Source of the DNA: Psoroptes ovis
Lineage: Eukaryota; Arthropoda; Arachnida; Sarcoptiformes; Psoroptidae
DNA length: 64,000 bases
Reading direction: 5' to 3'
NCBI GenBank assembly: GCA_002943765.1
Contig: PQWQ01000009.1
Coordinates: 248,001 to 312,000 of the forward strand
The notes under the pieces are model-generated. The model had not been told where the DNA came from, searched no databases, and saw nothing but the letters and a program-made list of their open reading frames with translations. The position numbers and the translations under genes are program-made. Below are positions 1 through 12,405 of this stretch, piece by piece. Within the stretch, counting starts at the first letter, position 1. Each line of letters begins with the position of its first letter.

Positions 1-220
1 CATTTGATACATTTAAAACAAATTGATATCGATAAAATATTGAAAAGGTTTGTCAAATCGTCAAATTCGATTCAAATTTAGCAAAGAACAAATGATTTAA
101 ATGATTTTCATGTTCTATTTTCATTTTATTTCGGATTGAATCGAAGTTGTACCCTAAAATTGAAAACAAAAATTTCAAATTCAAATTTGAATTTGAATTA
201 TATTAATAATTTTAACTAAA

Positions 221-2680
221 ATGTCACAAACAAAAAATTCGACATCCAATGGAACAACAACGGCTAATGGCAATCATCATAATGGTCATGATAGTGATGA
301 TGATGAAATTAAACCATCATCACAATTTTCATTGGGCGTATTGATTGTTAAATTTATAGTCATTTTTTTCGATATAATCACATTTCCGTTCTATTACATT
401 GTTCAACAACCTTGGAAAGTGAATAAAAAACAACGTGAAATTGTTGCCGCATTAGAAAATCCAAGCGATCCATATTCATCATATATACGTGTTTCTGATT
501 GTTTTCGTAATCATTATGTATTGAAAGCAACAACAATTCCAGAAGCTCAAAAATTATCTTATAAATTAAATCCTAAAGATGCACCAATTTTGGGCAGAAG
601 AAAAGTGAATGGTGTGGTCAAATATAAATCAAGAACTGGCAAACAATTCATAAAATTTAATTTAAGTGATTATGAATGGATGACAGTAGAACAGGTGGAT
701 AAACAAATCAGTAATTTAGCCTATGGTTTTATCGCTCAGGGTGTTCAATTTCAACAACGTGTATTAATTTATTCTGAAACACGTAGAGGTGAGTCATTTT
801 TCATTAAATGTTTGCCATCGATTTCAAATAATAATCAAATAATTTTTTCAAACAGAATGGTTTCTCTGTGCTCAAGCATTATTTCGAATTGGTGCAGTCG
901 TTACTACTCTGTATACAACATTGGGAAAGAAAAGCGTGCTGTATGGAATACAAGAAAGTGAAGTTGAACACATTGTCACGACGAGTGATTTATTACCAAC
1001 ATTACTGGAATTAATTGATCAATTAGAAAATGTTAAGAATATTTATGTGATCGAATTACATCCAAGTCTATTGAATTCTGAACAAGTCAGTGAAAGGGAT
1101 TTCAATGATAAACTACAAGGAAAAAATCAAAAAATTAAATTAATAACTTACGATCAATTAGGAAAAATCGGTTATCTTCGTGAAAATGAACTCGAATATA
1201 AATCACCATCACCTGAAGACTTAGCCATCATACTTTATACTTCAGGTAATTTAAGAAATGTTTGAATAATGATGCATTGAAAATTAATTCATTTTCATTC
1301 AATTAAACAGGTTCAACTGGAAATCCTAAAGGTGTACTGTTAACGCATGGAAATCTTATTGCGGCTATGTGTGCCAGTTATGCGATCTTGAATCAGGAAA
1401 TTATCGATGAATATGACACTCATTCTTATTATGCCCTTTTGCCATTAGCTCATATATTTGAATTGATTGTCGAATTAAGCTTTTTTTCTGTAGGCATCAA
1501 AATTGGTTATGGCCATCCAAATACTATGCTTGATTCTTCGACAGCCATTATTCAAGGACAGAAAGGTGATCTAAAATTATTACGACCAACTGTAATGGCT
1601 GTAGTTCCATTGGTTATGGATCGTCTTCGCAAAGCAGTAACTGATCGTTTTGAAAGAAAGAAAAGTATTTTCATGAAGCAATTGGTTAAATTTTTTTTGG
1701 CTTATAAAAATTATTGGCTCGAACGTGGCTTTGATACACCAATGGTCAATAGAACTATATGTTCACGTTTGAATGGTAATCTTGGCGGTAGAGTTCAATA
1801 TATGCTATGCGGTGGTGCGCCATTGAGTGCTGAAACTCAACGTATGATGAAAGCGTTTCTCAATGTTCAAATATTAATTGGCTACGGATCATCAGAAATT
1901 TGTGGTGCATCCACCATCATGGGTTTACATGATCTTTCAATCGGTAATGTAGGCTCACCGCTAAAAAATGTCAAAATTCGTTTAGTTGATTGGCCTGAAG
2001 GCGGCTATTCTGTTCATGACAAACCATTTCCAAGAGGAGAATTAGTAATTGGTGGTAAATCTATATCTCCTGGCTATTTCAAACTCCCTGACAAAACTGC
2101 CGAATCATTCGAGGAAAAAGATGGCATTTGGTGGTTTAAAATGGGTGATATTGGTGAAATCGATAAAACTGGAAGAGTTAAAATTATTGATCGTAAAAAA
2201 GATTTAATTAAATTGCAATTCGGTGAATATGTTTCATTGGGTAAAGTAAGTTTTCAACTAAAAATAATTTTAAATGAATAATCCATAATTTTTATCTTTA
2301 ATCAGGTTGAATCAGAATTGAAAATATTTACATATGTCGAAAATATATGTATTTATGGTGATTCAATGCATACATATGTGATTGCTTTGATTGCACCTTC
2401 ACGTGCCAATTTAAGCCATTTAGCAAACGAAATGAATAAATCACACTTAACATTCGAAGAACAATGTGAAGATAAAGAAATAATCGACAAAGTTTTGAGC
2501 GAATTGAAACGTTTTTCAGCCGAATGTGGATTACATAAAATGGAAACACCACAAAAAATTAAATTATGCTCAGAAGAATGGACAATCGATAATGGATTGC
2601 TGACAGCATCAATGAAAATTAAACGGCGAGAAATACAAAAATTATATGAAAATGCTATCAAAGAATTGTATAGTAGTTAG
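221..2680 (+). CDS. Acsl: Long-chain acyl-CoA synthetase, ACSL3/4 type (copy 1)
   Basis: Activates long-chain fatty acids to acyl-CoA using ATP, probably anchored to ER, lipid-droplet or mitochondrial outer membrane as in the ACSL3/4 branch. I read four exons, 221-788, 856-1245, 1311-2245 and 2306-2680, all GT-AG and in phase, giving 755 residues, close to family length. A hydrophobic segment at residues 37-60 followed by QQPWK is the N-terminal anchor. YTSGSTGNPKG (about 317-327) is the ATP/AMP-binding loop, YGSSE (about 511) the adenylation motif, and RKKDLIKLQFGEYVSLGK the C-terminal signature. The ATG at 221 has A at -3. A polyadenylation signal AATAAA lies at 2730. Odd points: the usual T-G-D of the signature is M-G-D (Met597), and the YGxTE motif has Ser for Thr. 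A paralogue follows at 5.7 kb. Confidence 0.93.
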
Positions 2681-5600
2681 AATACTGGATTGATAACAAT
2701 GTTTAGCAGATAAAAAAATCAAATTCATCAATAAATAAACATGCTTCTGATGATTAATCAATTTTAAAAATTTTTCAAACTTCATCATTCAAATGTAGAT
2801 GGCAGCGGTCTTCTCCAGTCAATGTTCATTTCATCGAATTTCATTTACGTGTTATTTTGTTCAACTCTAAAAAGATCGATGCGAAAGAAAACTTATGAAA
2901 TCAGTTTTAATTATTTCCTATGATAATTTTTTTTCAAAAACATTTTTCCAAAATGGGAATTTCATTAAATCGAATGGGAAAAAACAATATAAATATTAAT
3001 AAATGACAATTAAATATCATTTATGATCAATAAACTTGAAAAAACGAATCAAAATGATTCATTTCGATTTGATTTTCAGATTGAACACACAAAATGTTCA
3101 TACCAATATCGATTACGTCAAGATTATAATTGTTGCCACTGTGAAATCAATTATTAGATTTAATTCAACGAAATTGAATTATTCAACAAGGAAAAAAATT
3201 AAATCGATGATGATATGCTGATGATGATGATGATGATGATGATGATGAGCTAATCGTTTGACGAATACGTTTTTTTTGGAAATTACGTAATAAATCAACA
3301 AAAAAGAAATAATTTCAAATTTTTAAAATTTTTTGAATTATTTATTTGGAAAAATTTGAACAATAACAAAAATAATAATGATTGATCAAAGAAACATTAA
3401 AATACATGATTCAAGTTTTGCATCTTTTAGCTGTACAATGAATTGTTGTGCCAAATTGAAAATGACCAAAAATAATTCCAATAAAAGGGTTTTCATGATG
3501 GAATCTTTGTACATTTTTCTCTTCGTTTTATGTTGATGATGATTGATTTGTTTTCGGTGATTTATGACAAATTAGTCTTGTTTACTTCTCTGAATTCAAT
3601 AATCGATGGAATAAACATTTGCTTTTTAAGTGTTTTTGACATATGAATATGTGATTTATCACAGAAAAAAATGATGGAAAAATTATCATTGAAGACTAAA
3701 ATTTATTTTTTTTGACTTATCAAATTCAAATTCAACTTGAAAAATTGTTTATATTCAAAATTAAAATCAAAATGATTATTGTTCATCGCATTGGTAATGC
3801 ATACGATTCAGGAAATGAAAAATGTACAAAGAAGCAAAATTTGATAATCAAATTGACTGATATCATTGTTGTTGATAATGTATGATTATGAATTAAAATT
3901 TCGATTAACCATTACATTTGAGAGGATCGAAAGAGATAGATTTGACCATTCAATCGATTATTGATGAGTATTGCTTTAAATTTGATTACAACATGGAAAT
4001 TTTAAACATTTTTTTTCTCTTTGTAATTTGTGTAATAGGAATAAAATACATCAATCGATTACAACGACAACAACAATGAAAAACAAAAAGTCTCTATCGA
4101 TTGCGATAGCCAAAAATCAGGTCAAATCAAATGCGAATAAACGGAAAAAAATTTCAAAAGAGTAAAATTTAAAATTTCTATGAGAGATAATCGAAAAAAA
4201 GGATAGAAAATAGTGTAAAATGACCCAAATTCATATTCGATTATGTAACAAGTGTGTTTCCATATATAAATCATTGTTGGATGGCCAGTTTTTACCGAAG
4301 AAATTCTCGGAAAATTTGACCGATCATTGTACACTAGAAATATTTTTCATTTGATGCTCCTAAAACTCTTGGTTGATTTAAAGGAGACATGGAGTTGTAA
4401 AGCTAGATTGGAAAAAGGCGCTCAGGCGGAGCCTTTCGATTTGAAAAATGCCACGACATGTGTCATCAAAAAATGTTGAGAAAATGACTAAAATTGATTT
4501 TTTTCTTGTTTTGTTTATCAGCATAAAAGGCTTAAAAAATTAGCAAATGACTGTTACTATTTTTAGCGCGCGCCATATTTAAAAATAAGATAAATAAATT
4601 TATTTATTCAATTTGATTTTATTTTTGCTGTAAACACAAGTCAACGAAAAATCATTTTAAATAAAAAAATCGGAATAAAAATAATCATAATCATAGGATG
4701 ATGGCATAATGTGTATTATAATTAATGTCATTAATGAATAAATTCAATTAAGTTATTGATAATGAATTCGCATTTTTCTGTAAAATTTTTGAATAAACCT
4801 TTTGAATAAAATTTCAATGAGAAAAAAATTTAGAAAATTGAAAATTTGAGAAAATACTTGAAACATTAGCAGCAGCAGCACACTAATTATTACCCTCAAC
4901 AGCATAAAATCGCATTTGAAATTTCTTCTCAAAATATTCAACAAACATTAATCTTGAATTCTTATCTTGAATTGCATTAATTAATCAATCAAATAAGAAA
5001 TGTTGATGATAATGAAATCCGACAATGATAGAAATAAATTATAATAATTAATGAAATATGCACAATCAAAGAGGGTATATAAAATTAATGAAAAATAAAT
5101 ACTTGCAGATTAACAATTTTCCCTTTTAATAAGGGGAAAAATAAAGAAAATATATTCTTGAATGTTCATGAATTATCAATGTAGCAAACATGTTTAGCTT
5201 GAAATTTGCCAATGGCTATTTATGATCATGATGATATTGATATTGCTGATGATGATATTAATAACATTATTCGTTGTTGTTGTTATTGTTGATAATGATA
5301 ATGAAATTCATCATGATTGAATGACACATTAATGTTAGTAATAATGATTATGGTAGCAAATAATAATTTCATTTTCAAAAACACACACACACTTTTGAAT
5401 AAATAAATTTAAATGTATTTCAATGTATATAAATACAAGGAAATTGATAAAATTGAAAGCTTATTTACTAGAACATACGTAAATAAATAAATAAATAATT
5501 TTTTCAAATCAAAATTGTTGGAAAATTTATAATAAATTTCATTCTAGTTTTGTTCATATTTTAATTTTATTCTCATATGATGGATGTGTAAATTTTTTTT

Positions 5601-5685
5601 ATTTAAATTTCATTTCGTTTTGTTTTATTCTCATTTTTTCAAATAAATCAACAAAAACAAACAAAATTCATATCATTCATCAAAC
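2681..5685. other. Intergenic stretch between the two ACSL genes
   Basis: About 3 kb of AT-rich DNA with no gene I can support. It holds the copy 1 poly(A) signal near 2730, an ATG/GAT trinucleotide tract at 3220-3248, a short CA tract near 5381-5393, and a less AT-rich patch at about 4240-4480 containing the GC-rich word GGCGCTCAGGCGGAGCC. GCGCGCGCC occurs near 4566. A TAGATGGCAGC word is at 2796-2806. The last few hundred bases presumably carry the promoter and 5' leader of ACSL copy 2. Open frames of 60-70 codons here look like chance frames in AT-rich sequence. Confidence 0.6.
3220..3248. repeat. (ATG)n/(GAT)n microsatellite
   Basis: About ten perfect trinucleotide units in intergenic DNA. 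The same GAT/ATC repeat family recurs at 33.8, 35.0 and 55.0 kb and also encodes Asp or His runs in nearby genes. Confidence 0.9.
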
Positions 5686-8314
5686 ATGGAAAACAATCAA
5701 AATAATTCTGGTGAAAATATCTATCCACCGTCGTATTTAAAATTCAACAATAATTTTAATGATACACTACAGAAAACGATCAAATTTGATGAATTTGATT
5801 TTTATAAATATGAAAATAAGGTAATTAATTTTAAACAAAATAATTTCATTGTTTTCCTTATACAATATTTCTACTTCAATATAGTTTTTGAATTCTATCA
5901 AATTTACCATTGGTAAAGCGTTAAAATTTTCATTTATATTTATTTTCATTACAATCATACAATTTTATACATGGATAACGATACCATTATATTTTTTGCT
6001 ACAAAAACCATGGAAAGCAAAAAATCTTGATGATCGTTATCGAATCAAAGTATACAAAGGCAGTAATAATGTTGAAATGTCGGCAATTTATGAACGTAAT
6101 GATCCAGAAATTCTTGATCATAATTTTTTGAAATTCGATACAGTCACAAAAATGTATCAATCAATGACCAAACAATATGGTCATGATCGTCCTTGCTTTG
6201 GTAAGTGAATTTCATACAATCTACTTTTTTCGCTTCATTCATTGACAAATTTTTCTCTCTATTCCAAAGGCTATCGTCAAGTTCTCTGTGAACAACCACT
6301 TTTCACCGCTGATGGTCAGTGTAAACGTATTGATGGAAGAAAATTGAAACAATATCATCTTAGTAATTATAAATGGTTGACAACTGGTCAGGTAGAAAAA
6401 ATCATAACAAATATGGCCAAAGGTTTAATGGCTGAAGGTATTACGGAAGGAGATAAAGTAATGATTTTCTCTGAAACACGTGTTGAATGGTTATTATCAT
6501 TTATATCTATAAGCTTATCAGGAGCTATTGTTGTGACAGCATTTTCAAATTTGGGAAAAAATAACATATCATATTCAATCAAACAAAGTGAAGTAGAAAC
6601 AATAATTGTTTCATTAGATTGCATAGAAATGTTGCATTCAGTATTATCTACCGATGCTCATAATGTGAAGCGAATAATTTTCATGGAAGGTTTCAAAAAA
6701 CCTAAACTAGAATTCCCATCAGCAATAAAAATTTTATCATTGAATGATATTGAACAATTAGGACAAAAATGTATTATGAATGGCCAAGATAAAGCTTTGT
6801 TCACTGGTAAACCAGAAAGTTTAGCACTTTTGATGTATACATCTGGAACAACTGGTCAGCCGAAAGGTGTATTATTTTCACAAAAACAAATGATTGGTGC
6901 AATAAGAGCACAATATTCTCGTGTCCGAATATATCTGCATGAAACAGATAAACATTGTTATGTTGCATATTTACCATCAGCACATATTCTTGAATTAAGT
7001 TTGGAATTATTATTTTTTCTAGGTAATCATTTTCATTGATTAATTTATTGATAATTTTGATAATTTCGACATTCATACTATTCTATAGGTGGAGTACGAA
7101 TCGGATTTGCTTCGCCATTCACTTTGACAGATTCTGGTCCGGGCTTAGGACATGGTCAAAAATCAGATTTAAAACTATTGAAACCAACAATTATGACAAG
7201 TGTTCCATTAGTTTTGGAAAGAATAATGAAAGAAATTAATGAAAAATTAAAAGCTCGAACACCTGTATCTAAGGAAATTTTCACATATCTTGCCAAATAT
7301 AAAGCTGATTGGACAAGAAGAGGCTATAAATGTCCTATTGTAACCAAATTAATATGTCCAAAAGTTAGAGAACAATTTGGTAATAAATTAGAATTCGTGA
7401 TTTGCGGGGCAGCCCCATTAAACCCTCGAACTCAAGCATTCATTAAAGCGATTCTCAATGTTCATTTTATTCAAGGATATGGCAGCACAGAATGTACAGG
7501 TTCATTGATATGCATGGATTTCGATAATCTTGAATATGGACATTGTGGATATATAATGGCCAATGCATACTTCAGACTGCAGAATTGGGATGAAGGCGGC
7601 TATTCGATTCATGATGAACCTAATCCTCGTGGTGAATTATTATTAGGCGGCGATAGTGTTGCATTGAATTATTATAAAAATAAAGAATTGACATATGAAA
7701 CATTTTATACAGATGAAAATAATATTCGCTGGTTTCGTACTGGTGATATTGCGGAATTATTTCCAAACGGAACAATGAAAATCATTGATCGACGTAAAGA
7801 TTTGATCAAATTACAAAATGGTGAATTTATTTCACTCGGAAAGGTATGCTAAAAAATTATTTCATATGATTGCTTCAATTTTTTGATTACATTTTCTTAG
7901 ATTGAAGCTGCCCTACAAACAAGTCCAATGATTGATAATGCATTCGTTTATGGTGATGCATATTCAAATCAATTGGTTGCAATCATAAGTACTAATCCAA
8001 AAGCATTCAAAGAATTCAAAAAAGAATTACTACAAAAATATTCAACAACAAGAACTACCATTGATAATGAATTAGAAGAACAAGAATTTTATAATCACAT
8101 ACTTGATGTTTGTAAACAATGTTCTCTTAAAAAAATCGAAATTCCAACCAGAATAAAATTGGTTGATGATGTATGGTCACCAGATAATGATTTATTGACA
8201 GCATCAATGAAATTAAGAAGACAAAACATAATGAAAAAATATTATAAAGAATTATCATCATTATGTAATGGAAATTCAATATTTTTTAACAAAGATAATA
8301 TTATTAATGCTTGA
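5686..8314 (+). CDS. Acsl: Long-chain acyl-CoA synthetase, ACSL3/4 type (copy 2)
   Basis: Second fatty-acid-activating enzyme of the same branch as copy 1. Five exons, 5686-5820, 5885-6200, 6270-7022, 7089-7843 and 7901-8314, all GT-AG and phase-consistent, give 790 residues. The first exon is a short charged leader; a membrane segment at about residues 58-82 precedes LQKPWK. YTSGTTGQPKG (about 340-350) is the nucleotide-binding loop, YGSTE the adenylation motif, and WFRTGD plus RRKDLIKLQNGEFISLGK the C-terminal signature. Unlike copy 1 it keeps the T-G-D. The usual K-G-D before the LLKPT segment reads K-S-D. Only the last intron, after SLGK, sits at the same place and phase as in copy 1, so the duplication is old or introns have turned over. 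AATAAA at 8401 is a plausible 3' signal. Confidence 0.92.
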
Positions 8315-8950
8315 TATAATATACACTAATATTTTTGGAATTTTTTGAAGGAATTTTTTTCGATGTTTATTTTGATGATGAAAATATTTTTTATCGGAAA
8401 AATAAATTGAAATTAATCACTGATTAAATTCATTAAATTATTTTGAATTTCGAGTTTTTGAAAAAATTCCAAACATTTTAAAATAAACAATTGATTCCAA
8501 CAAATCATTTGAAATGAGCGTGATTAATGTTTTAGATAAAATGGCTAAACAAAATCGTTGTCCTTGTTACAAAAATGTATCGATTTTCGGTAAAAAGCAG
8601 TCAAATGGTTGTGCAAATGGTGAGAATGCCATTGGTAAAATTCAAACAAAAAAAAAATTTAATTTGCATCATTTAGAACAAATGTGTTTACATTAAACAA
8701 TAATTTCAATTAATATTGTCAATGTTTATATTGAGAAAATTATTTTGACTGATTCAGCATAATTGAAAAATTTTTTCAATTTTCAAAAAATGATAAAATT
8801 GTTTTGATATGGAAACAACCTGATTTTTTTTTTTTTTTTTGAAAATATATAAATATCAAATGTTAACTCGAACACTAATTTTTCATAATAGAAAAAACAT
8901 AATTTGACAATTAAATTGAATTTTAAAAATTTTTTATTATTTTTTAAAAA
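8315..8950. other. Intergenic stretch
   Basis: AT-rich spacer of about 640 bases with the ACSL copy 2 poly(A) signal (AATAAA at 8401) and a T run near 8824-8840. A 60-codon open frame at 8514-8696 shows no domain, signal peptide or conserved-looking feature and I do not call it a gene. Confidence 0.6.
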
Positions 8951-9633
8951 ATGCATCGTCTAATTTTATTGTTTTTCATCATCTCTTCAATTACCATTGC
9001 ATCGTATGCATCACCTACAGAAATACCAATTGAAATAGCAGAAACAACAGCCACAACAACAGAAAAAACAATGATTATCGATGGAAATCGTATTGAAAAT
9101 TCATTGGCAAAATTGAAAATAACACCAACAATGAAAATTGCCGATATAATTCCAGGTGCCGATAAAATCAATGATATTGATGATGTTTATGATAAAAAAT
9201 TCATGGGACAAGAAATTGATATATTCAAATTACCAGTGGTTGAAATAACAAGAAAATTTTTCGTAAGTATAGTCTTGTATGGAAAATTTCTTTTTCTTCA
9301 TAAAAATTCATTTCACAAATTTAGACGGCCATATTTTCCGATCCTAATGAAAGTAAAAGAATTGATTTCACAAATTTTGATAAAAGAATGGAAACATTTG
9401 TTAACAATTTAAAACTTCTTGTTGATATGATCAAAATGGAATCAATGAAACCAAAAGGAGAACGAACTAAATATGGTTTGACTCCGCTGTCTGCACTTGT
9501 AAGTATTTTGAATTTTCATTCATTTGATTTCAAATATTCAATCGTTGTTTTTCTATTTCATTACAAAATACAGAATGATGAAGAAAATGCACGTTTGAAC
9601 AGTGGTTTAAAAGTAGATGAATTGATGAACTAA
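8951..9633 (+). CDS. Small secreted protein, unknown function
   Basis: I do not recognise this gene. Three exons, 8951-9262, 9325-9498 and 9574-9633, join in phase 0 with GT-AG borders to give 181 residues. The first 20 residues (MHRLILLFFIISSITIASYA) are a clear signal peptide, followed by a Thr/Glu-rich stretch and then a mixed, probably helical region with repeated charged residues and no cysteines. That suggests a soluble secreted protein without disulphides. AATAAA at 9712 is a likely poly(A) signal. It is convergent with the exchanger gene at 9888, and the two 3' ends probably meet or overlap around 9.71-9.74 kb. The start is the only ATG in front of the signal peptide. Confidence 0.75.
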
Positions 9634-9887
9634 TATCTTTTGGAAAATATTTTCATGAATATAAATTTCATTGTATTTTTTGTCAATTATGAATTCCATG
9701 CTAAAAGCTTAAATAAAAAGAAACATTTATTTTAAATTGTTTTACTCCTTACTTGTCTGATTAATTGTCGATCAATAAGTAGCTTTGAATTAAAATAATA
9801 AAATTGATTTGATAATTTGATTGTTACCGGTATTTTCTCACTTGAACGCTTCCCAATTGTAATGCTTTCGATATTTTGAATATAATA

Positions 9888-11555
9888 TCATGCAAAAAAG
9901 ATTTCAACAAAACTAGCCAAAGTGATAAAAACTAAATATATGATTGAACATGTAATTCCAACGCCTAAACTTAATTTCCAATCAAACATTGATAATGATG
10001 TGAATAATGCAATAATTGCTAATAATAATGAAAATGTTGTCACTGGTAAGCCTGCAGATTGTATCGGTACAGATGTAATATAAGGATCTATTGTATCGAA
10101 TTCTATCCAATTAATTATTGATTTAATGAACCATGGTAGTCCAAGACAGATTAAAATATCGAAAATATTCGATGCTATAGAATTGCATAATGCCATATCA
10201 ACAAGACCGGCTCTTTTCACGACTAATACGCTGCTTATTAATTCTGGTATGGATGTGCCAGCTGCTAATAATGTTAATCCGCCAACAGTATCAGGAATTT
10301 TCAATGTTTCACCAATAATTGTTACCATCCATACTGATAAATATGTCAATAATATTATCCAAAAAATTGAAAACACAAATGTTGCTATGAACCAATACCC
10401 TAATGGTTTAGGTATTGTCCATCGAAACATGAATTGTACAGGATACAATATTATTTTCATGAATATATTACTTTCAGCCCAATTCTCCTCGGCAATAATA
10501 CCTTCTTCATTCATAGATGATAGACGTCGACCAGCCGTTGAACCTCTTCGTGACAATGGTTCATTAGGATCATATTCTTGTGGAACAGTCAATAAAGGTG
10601 TTTTTTCTGAAGTTATTGGGGGTGGTTGTTGTACTTTGTTGCTGGCAAAATCGCCTAGTTTGGTATTATAATACATGATTATCAAATAAATACAAAATAA
10701 ACAAAACATTGCCAATGATTCAACCCTGTGTGTTGGGTGAGAAAAATAAGATTTATTTAAAAAATTAAAATCAAATTCAATAATAGATACCAACCAGTCA
10801 ACACTATTATCTTTCAATACCAACAATAATGTAGTGACAGTTATCAAATAAAATAGCGAATCTCGAATAATAGAAAATTTCGATACATTAACTTGTTGAT
10901 TTGAGAAAAAATAAGATGCAAATGAACAAATGGCTGGTATAAAAATTATGTTGAACACAGCAGATCCAAGAATGGTGCCAGTACCGATATCATCTTTCGA
11001 AATAAATACACCAATGACAGATGTAAATAATTCTGGTGCTGAAGTACCGATTGCCATGAATGTTGCTCCAGCAACATCGGCCGGTAATTTTAACTCTGAA
11101 ATATTAGAGAAAAATCAAATATTTGATTTAAGATTGTGAGAAAAGTTTACCATCGCTGATGATGCCGAGGGACAAAAGGAAATAATAATCACAGACTATA
11201 CCAAGAGATAGACATATATAAATCAATAATAAAAAATGTACGACAATTCCACCGTTTTCACGAACCTAATGAAATAAAGAAAAATAAATAAATTTCAATA
11301 AAAATAGATTAAATTAAATCTTACATAATCTGACATAAAATCCGGTGGATAATTATCCAATGATATATGAATTAATTGAATTCTTGTTCCATTATAATCA
11401 TCATCATCATCATCAGCATAATTTTTTATTGATTTTTCACGAATTACTAAATTTGTTTTATTATTTTTATGATCATCAATTATTTTAGCTGAATTGATTT
11501 TTTCATTAAAAATTATAAAAATAATTAAAATTGGAAAATACCAAAATATTTTCAT
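9888..11555 (-). CDS. SLC24A: Na+/Ca2+-K+ exchanger (SLC24/NCKX family)
   Basis: Plasma or organelle membrane exchanger that moves Ca2+ (with K+) against Na+. Exons on the minus strand are 11555-11325, 11265-11151, 11095-10795 and 10725-9888, all GT-AG, giving 494 residues. An N-terminal signal-like helix and an acidic extracellular stretch (an Asp run near residue 50) are followed by the alpha-1 repeat DVAGATFMAIGTSAPE (Glu137), a cytoplasmic loop rich in Pro/Ser, and the alpha-2 repeat GGLTLLAAGTSIPE (Glu377) with NIFD (Asp405). CLGLPWFIK resembles the NCKX4/5 branch. Length fits that branch. Odd point: the family normally has Asp in the alpha-2 S-I-P-D motif; here it is Glu. Part of the gene in front of WVESLAM is separated by a short intron that does not break the frame, so an automatic model could retain it. 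Confidence 0.92.
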
Positions 11556-12405
11556 GCTATCTATTGTTATTATTCAATTACAAGAAAATCAATATTAAAA
11601 TGATTCAAACATTCAAGGGTGAATTAAACTTGTTTGTGTGTGTATGTGACTAAATTTGAATTTTTTTTTTTGAACTTTATCTTTAATAAAAAAAATATGT
11701 ATGACATTTTTCACTGAAAACAACATGCACCACAAATAAATGTTGAAATAATTGATATGAAGTAAATTATCAACAAACATAAATTTAAAATCTTCCATTT
11801 TTCGTTAATTCGATCAATAATGAAAATTCAATGTATATCTTCGATATATATTGATCAATCAACAATGAAGATAATCATTGCCATTGATGAGTGATATTTG
11901 AAAAAGACTTTTTTTTTATTTATACATTTTTGACGTCAATCAGCAAATGATAAAATCATAAAAATTCGCCTTCATCTTAGACCAAAATCAAAATCAACAA
12001 TCGTTACAAATGATATTTCTTTATTATTATTATTTTTTCTGTTTGTATTGATTGATCAATCAAAGGCAATGAATAAATGAACATTTTTTTTTCATCACCG
12101 AAAAAGAAAACAAAAGCATTTCATTGATTAAATTTATTTTTTTTTCAAAAGAAAAAAATTTTTCATTCATTAAATTATGAATGAATTTTATCATAAGAAA
12201 TGAGAGTAAAATAAGTAAATAATAATTATTTAAAAAAAAAAAATATCACATTAAAATAAATAACATTTGGAAAATTTCGTTCAAAAAAAAATGAATCATT
12301 TTAGTTGTTTTTGTGATTGTTATCATTGTTGTGTTGTTTATATTTTTGTTTATAAATATAAATAAATCAATTATATAAATTATGATCAATAATTTATAAA
12401 ATATT
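11556..12405. other. Intergenic stretch between exchanger and Axin
   Basis: AT-rich, with several A and T runs. It should hold the exchanger promoter and leader (just above 11555) and the Axin 3' untranslated region (below 12406). On the minus strand an AATAAA-type signal for Axin can be read from TTTATAAATATAAATAAATC near 12350-12370 only loosely. No coding signal. Confidence 0.5.

Noticed and set aside
4122..4334. 70-codon minus-strand open frame in the ACSL intergenic region, in a slightly GC-richer patch
   Set aside because: No domain, poor start context and no neighbours of the same strand; could be a remnant of something but nothing supports it.
8514..8696. 60-codon plus-strand frame between ACSL copy 2 and the secreted orphan
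   Set aside because: Starts in a 3' flank, no homology cue, several Cys/Lys scattered without pattern; length expected by chance.
10126..11139. Long plus-strand frames opposite the exchanger
   Set aside because: Exact antisense shadows of the SLC24 coding sequence.
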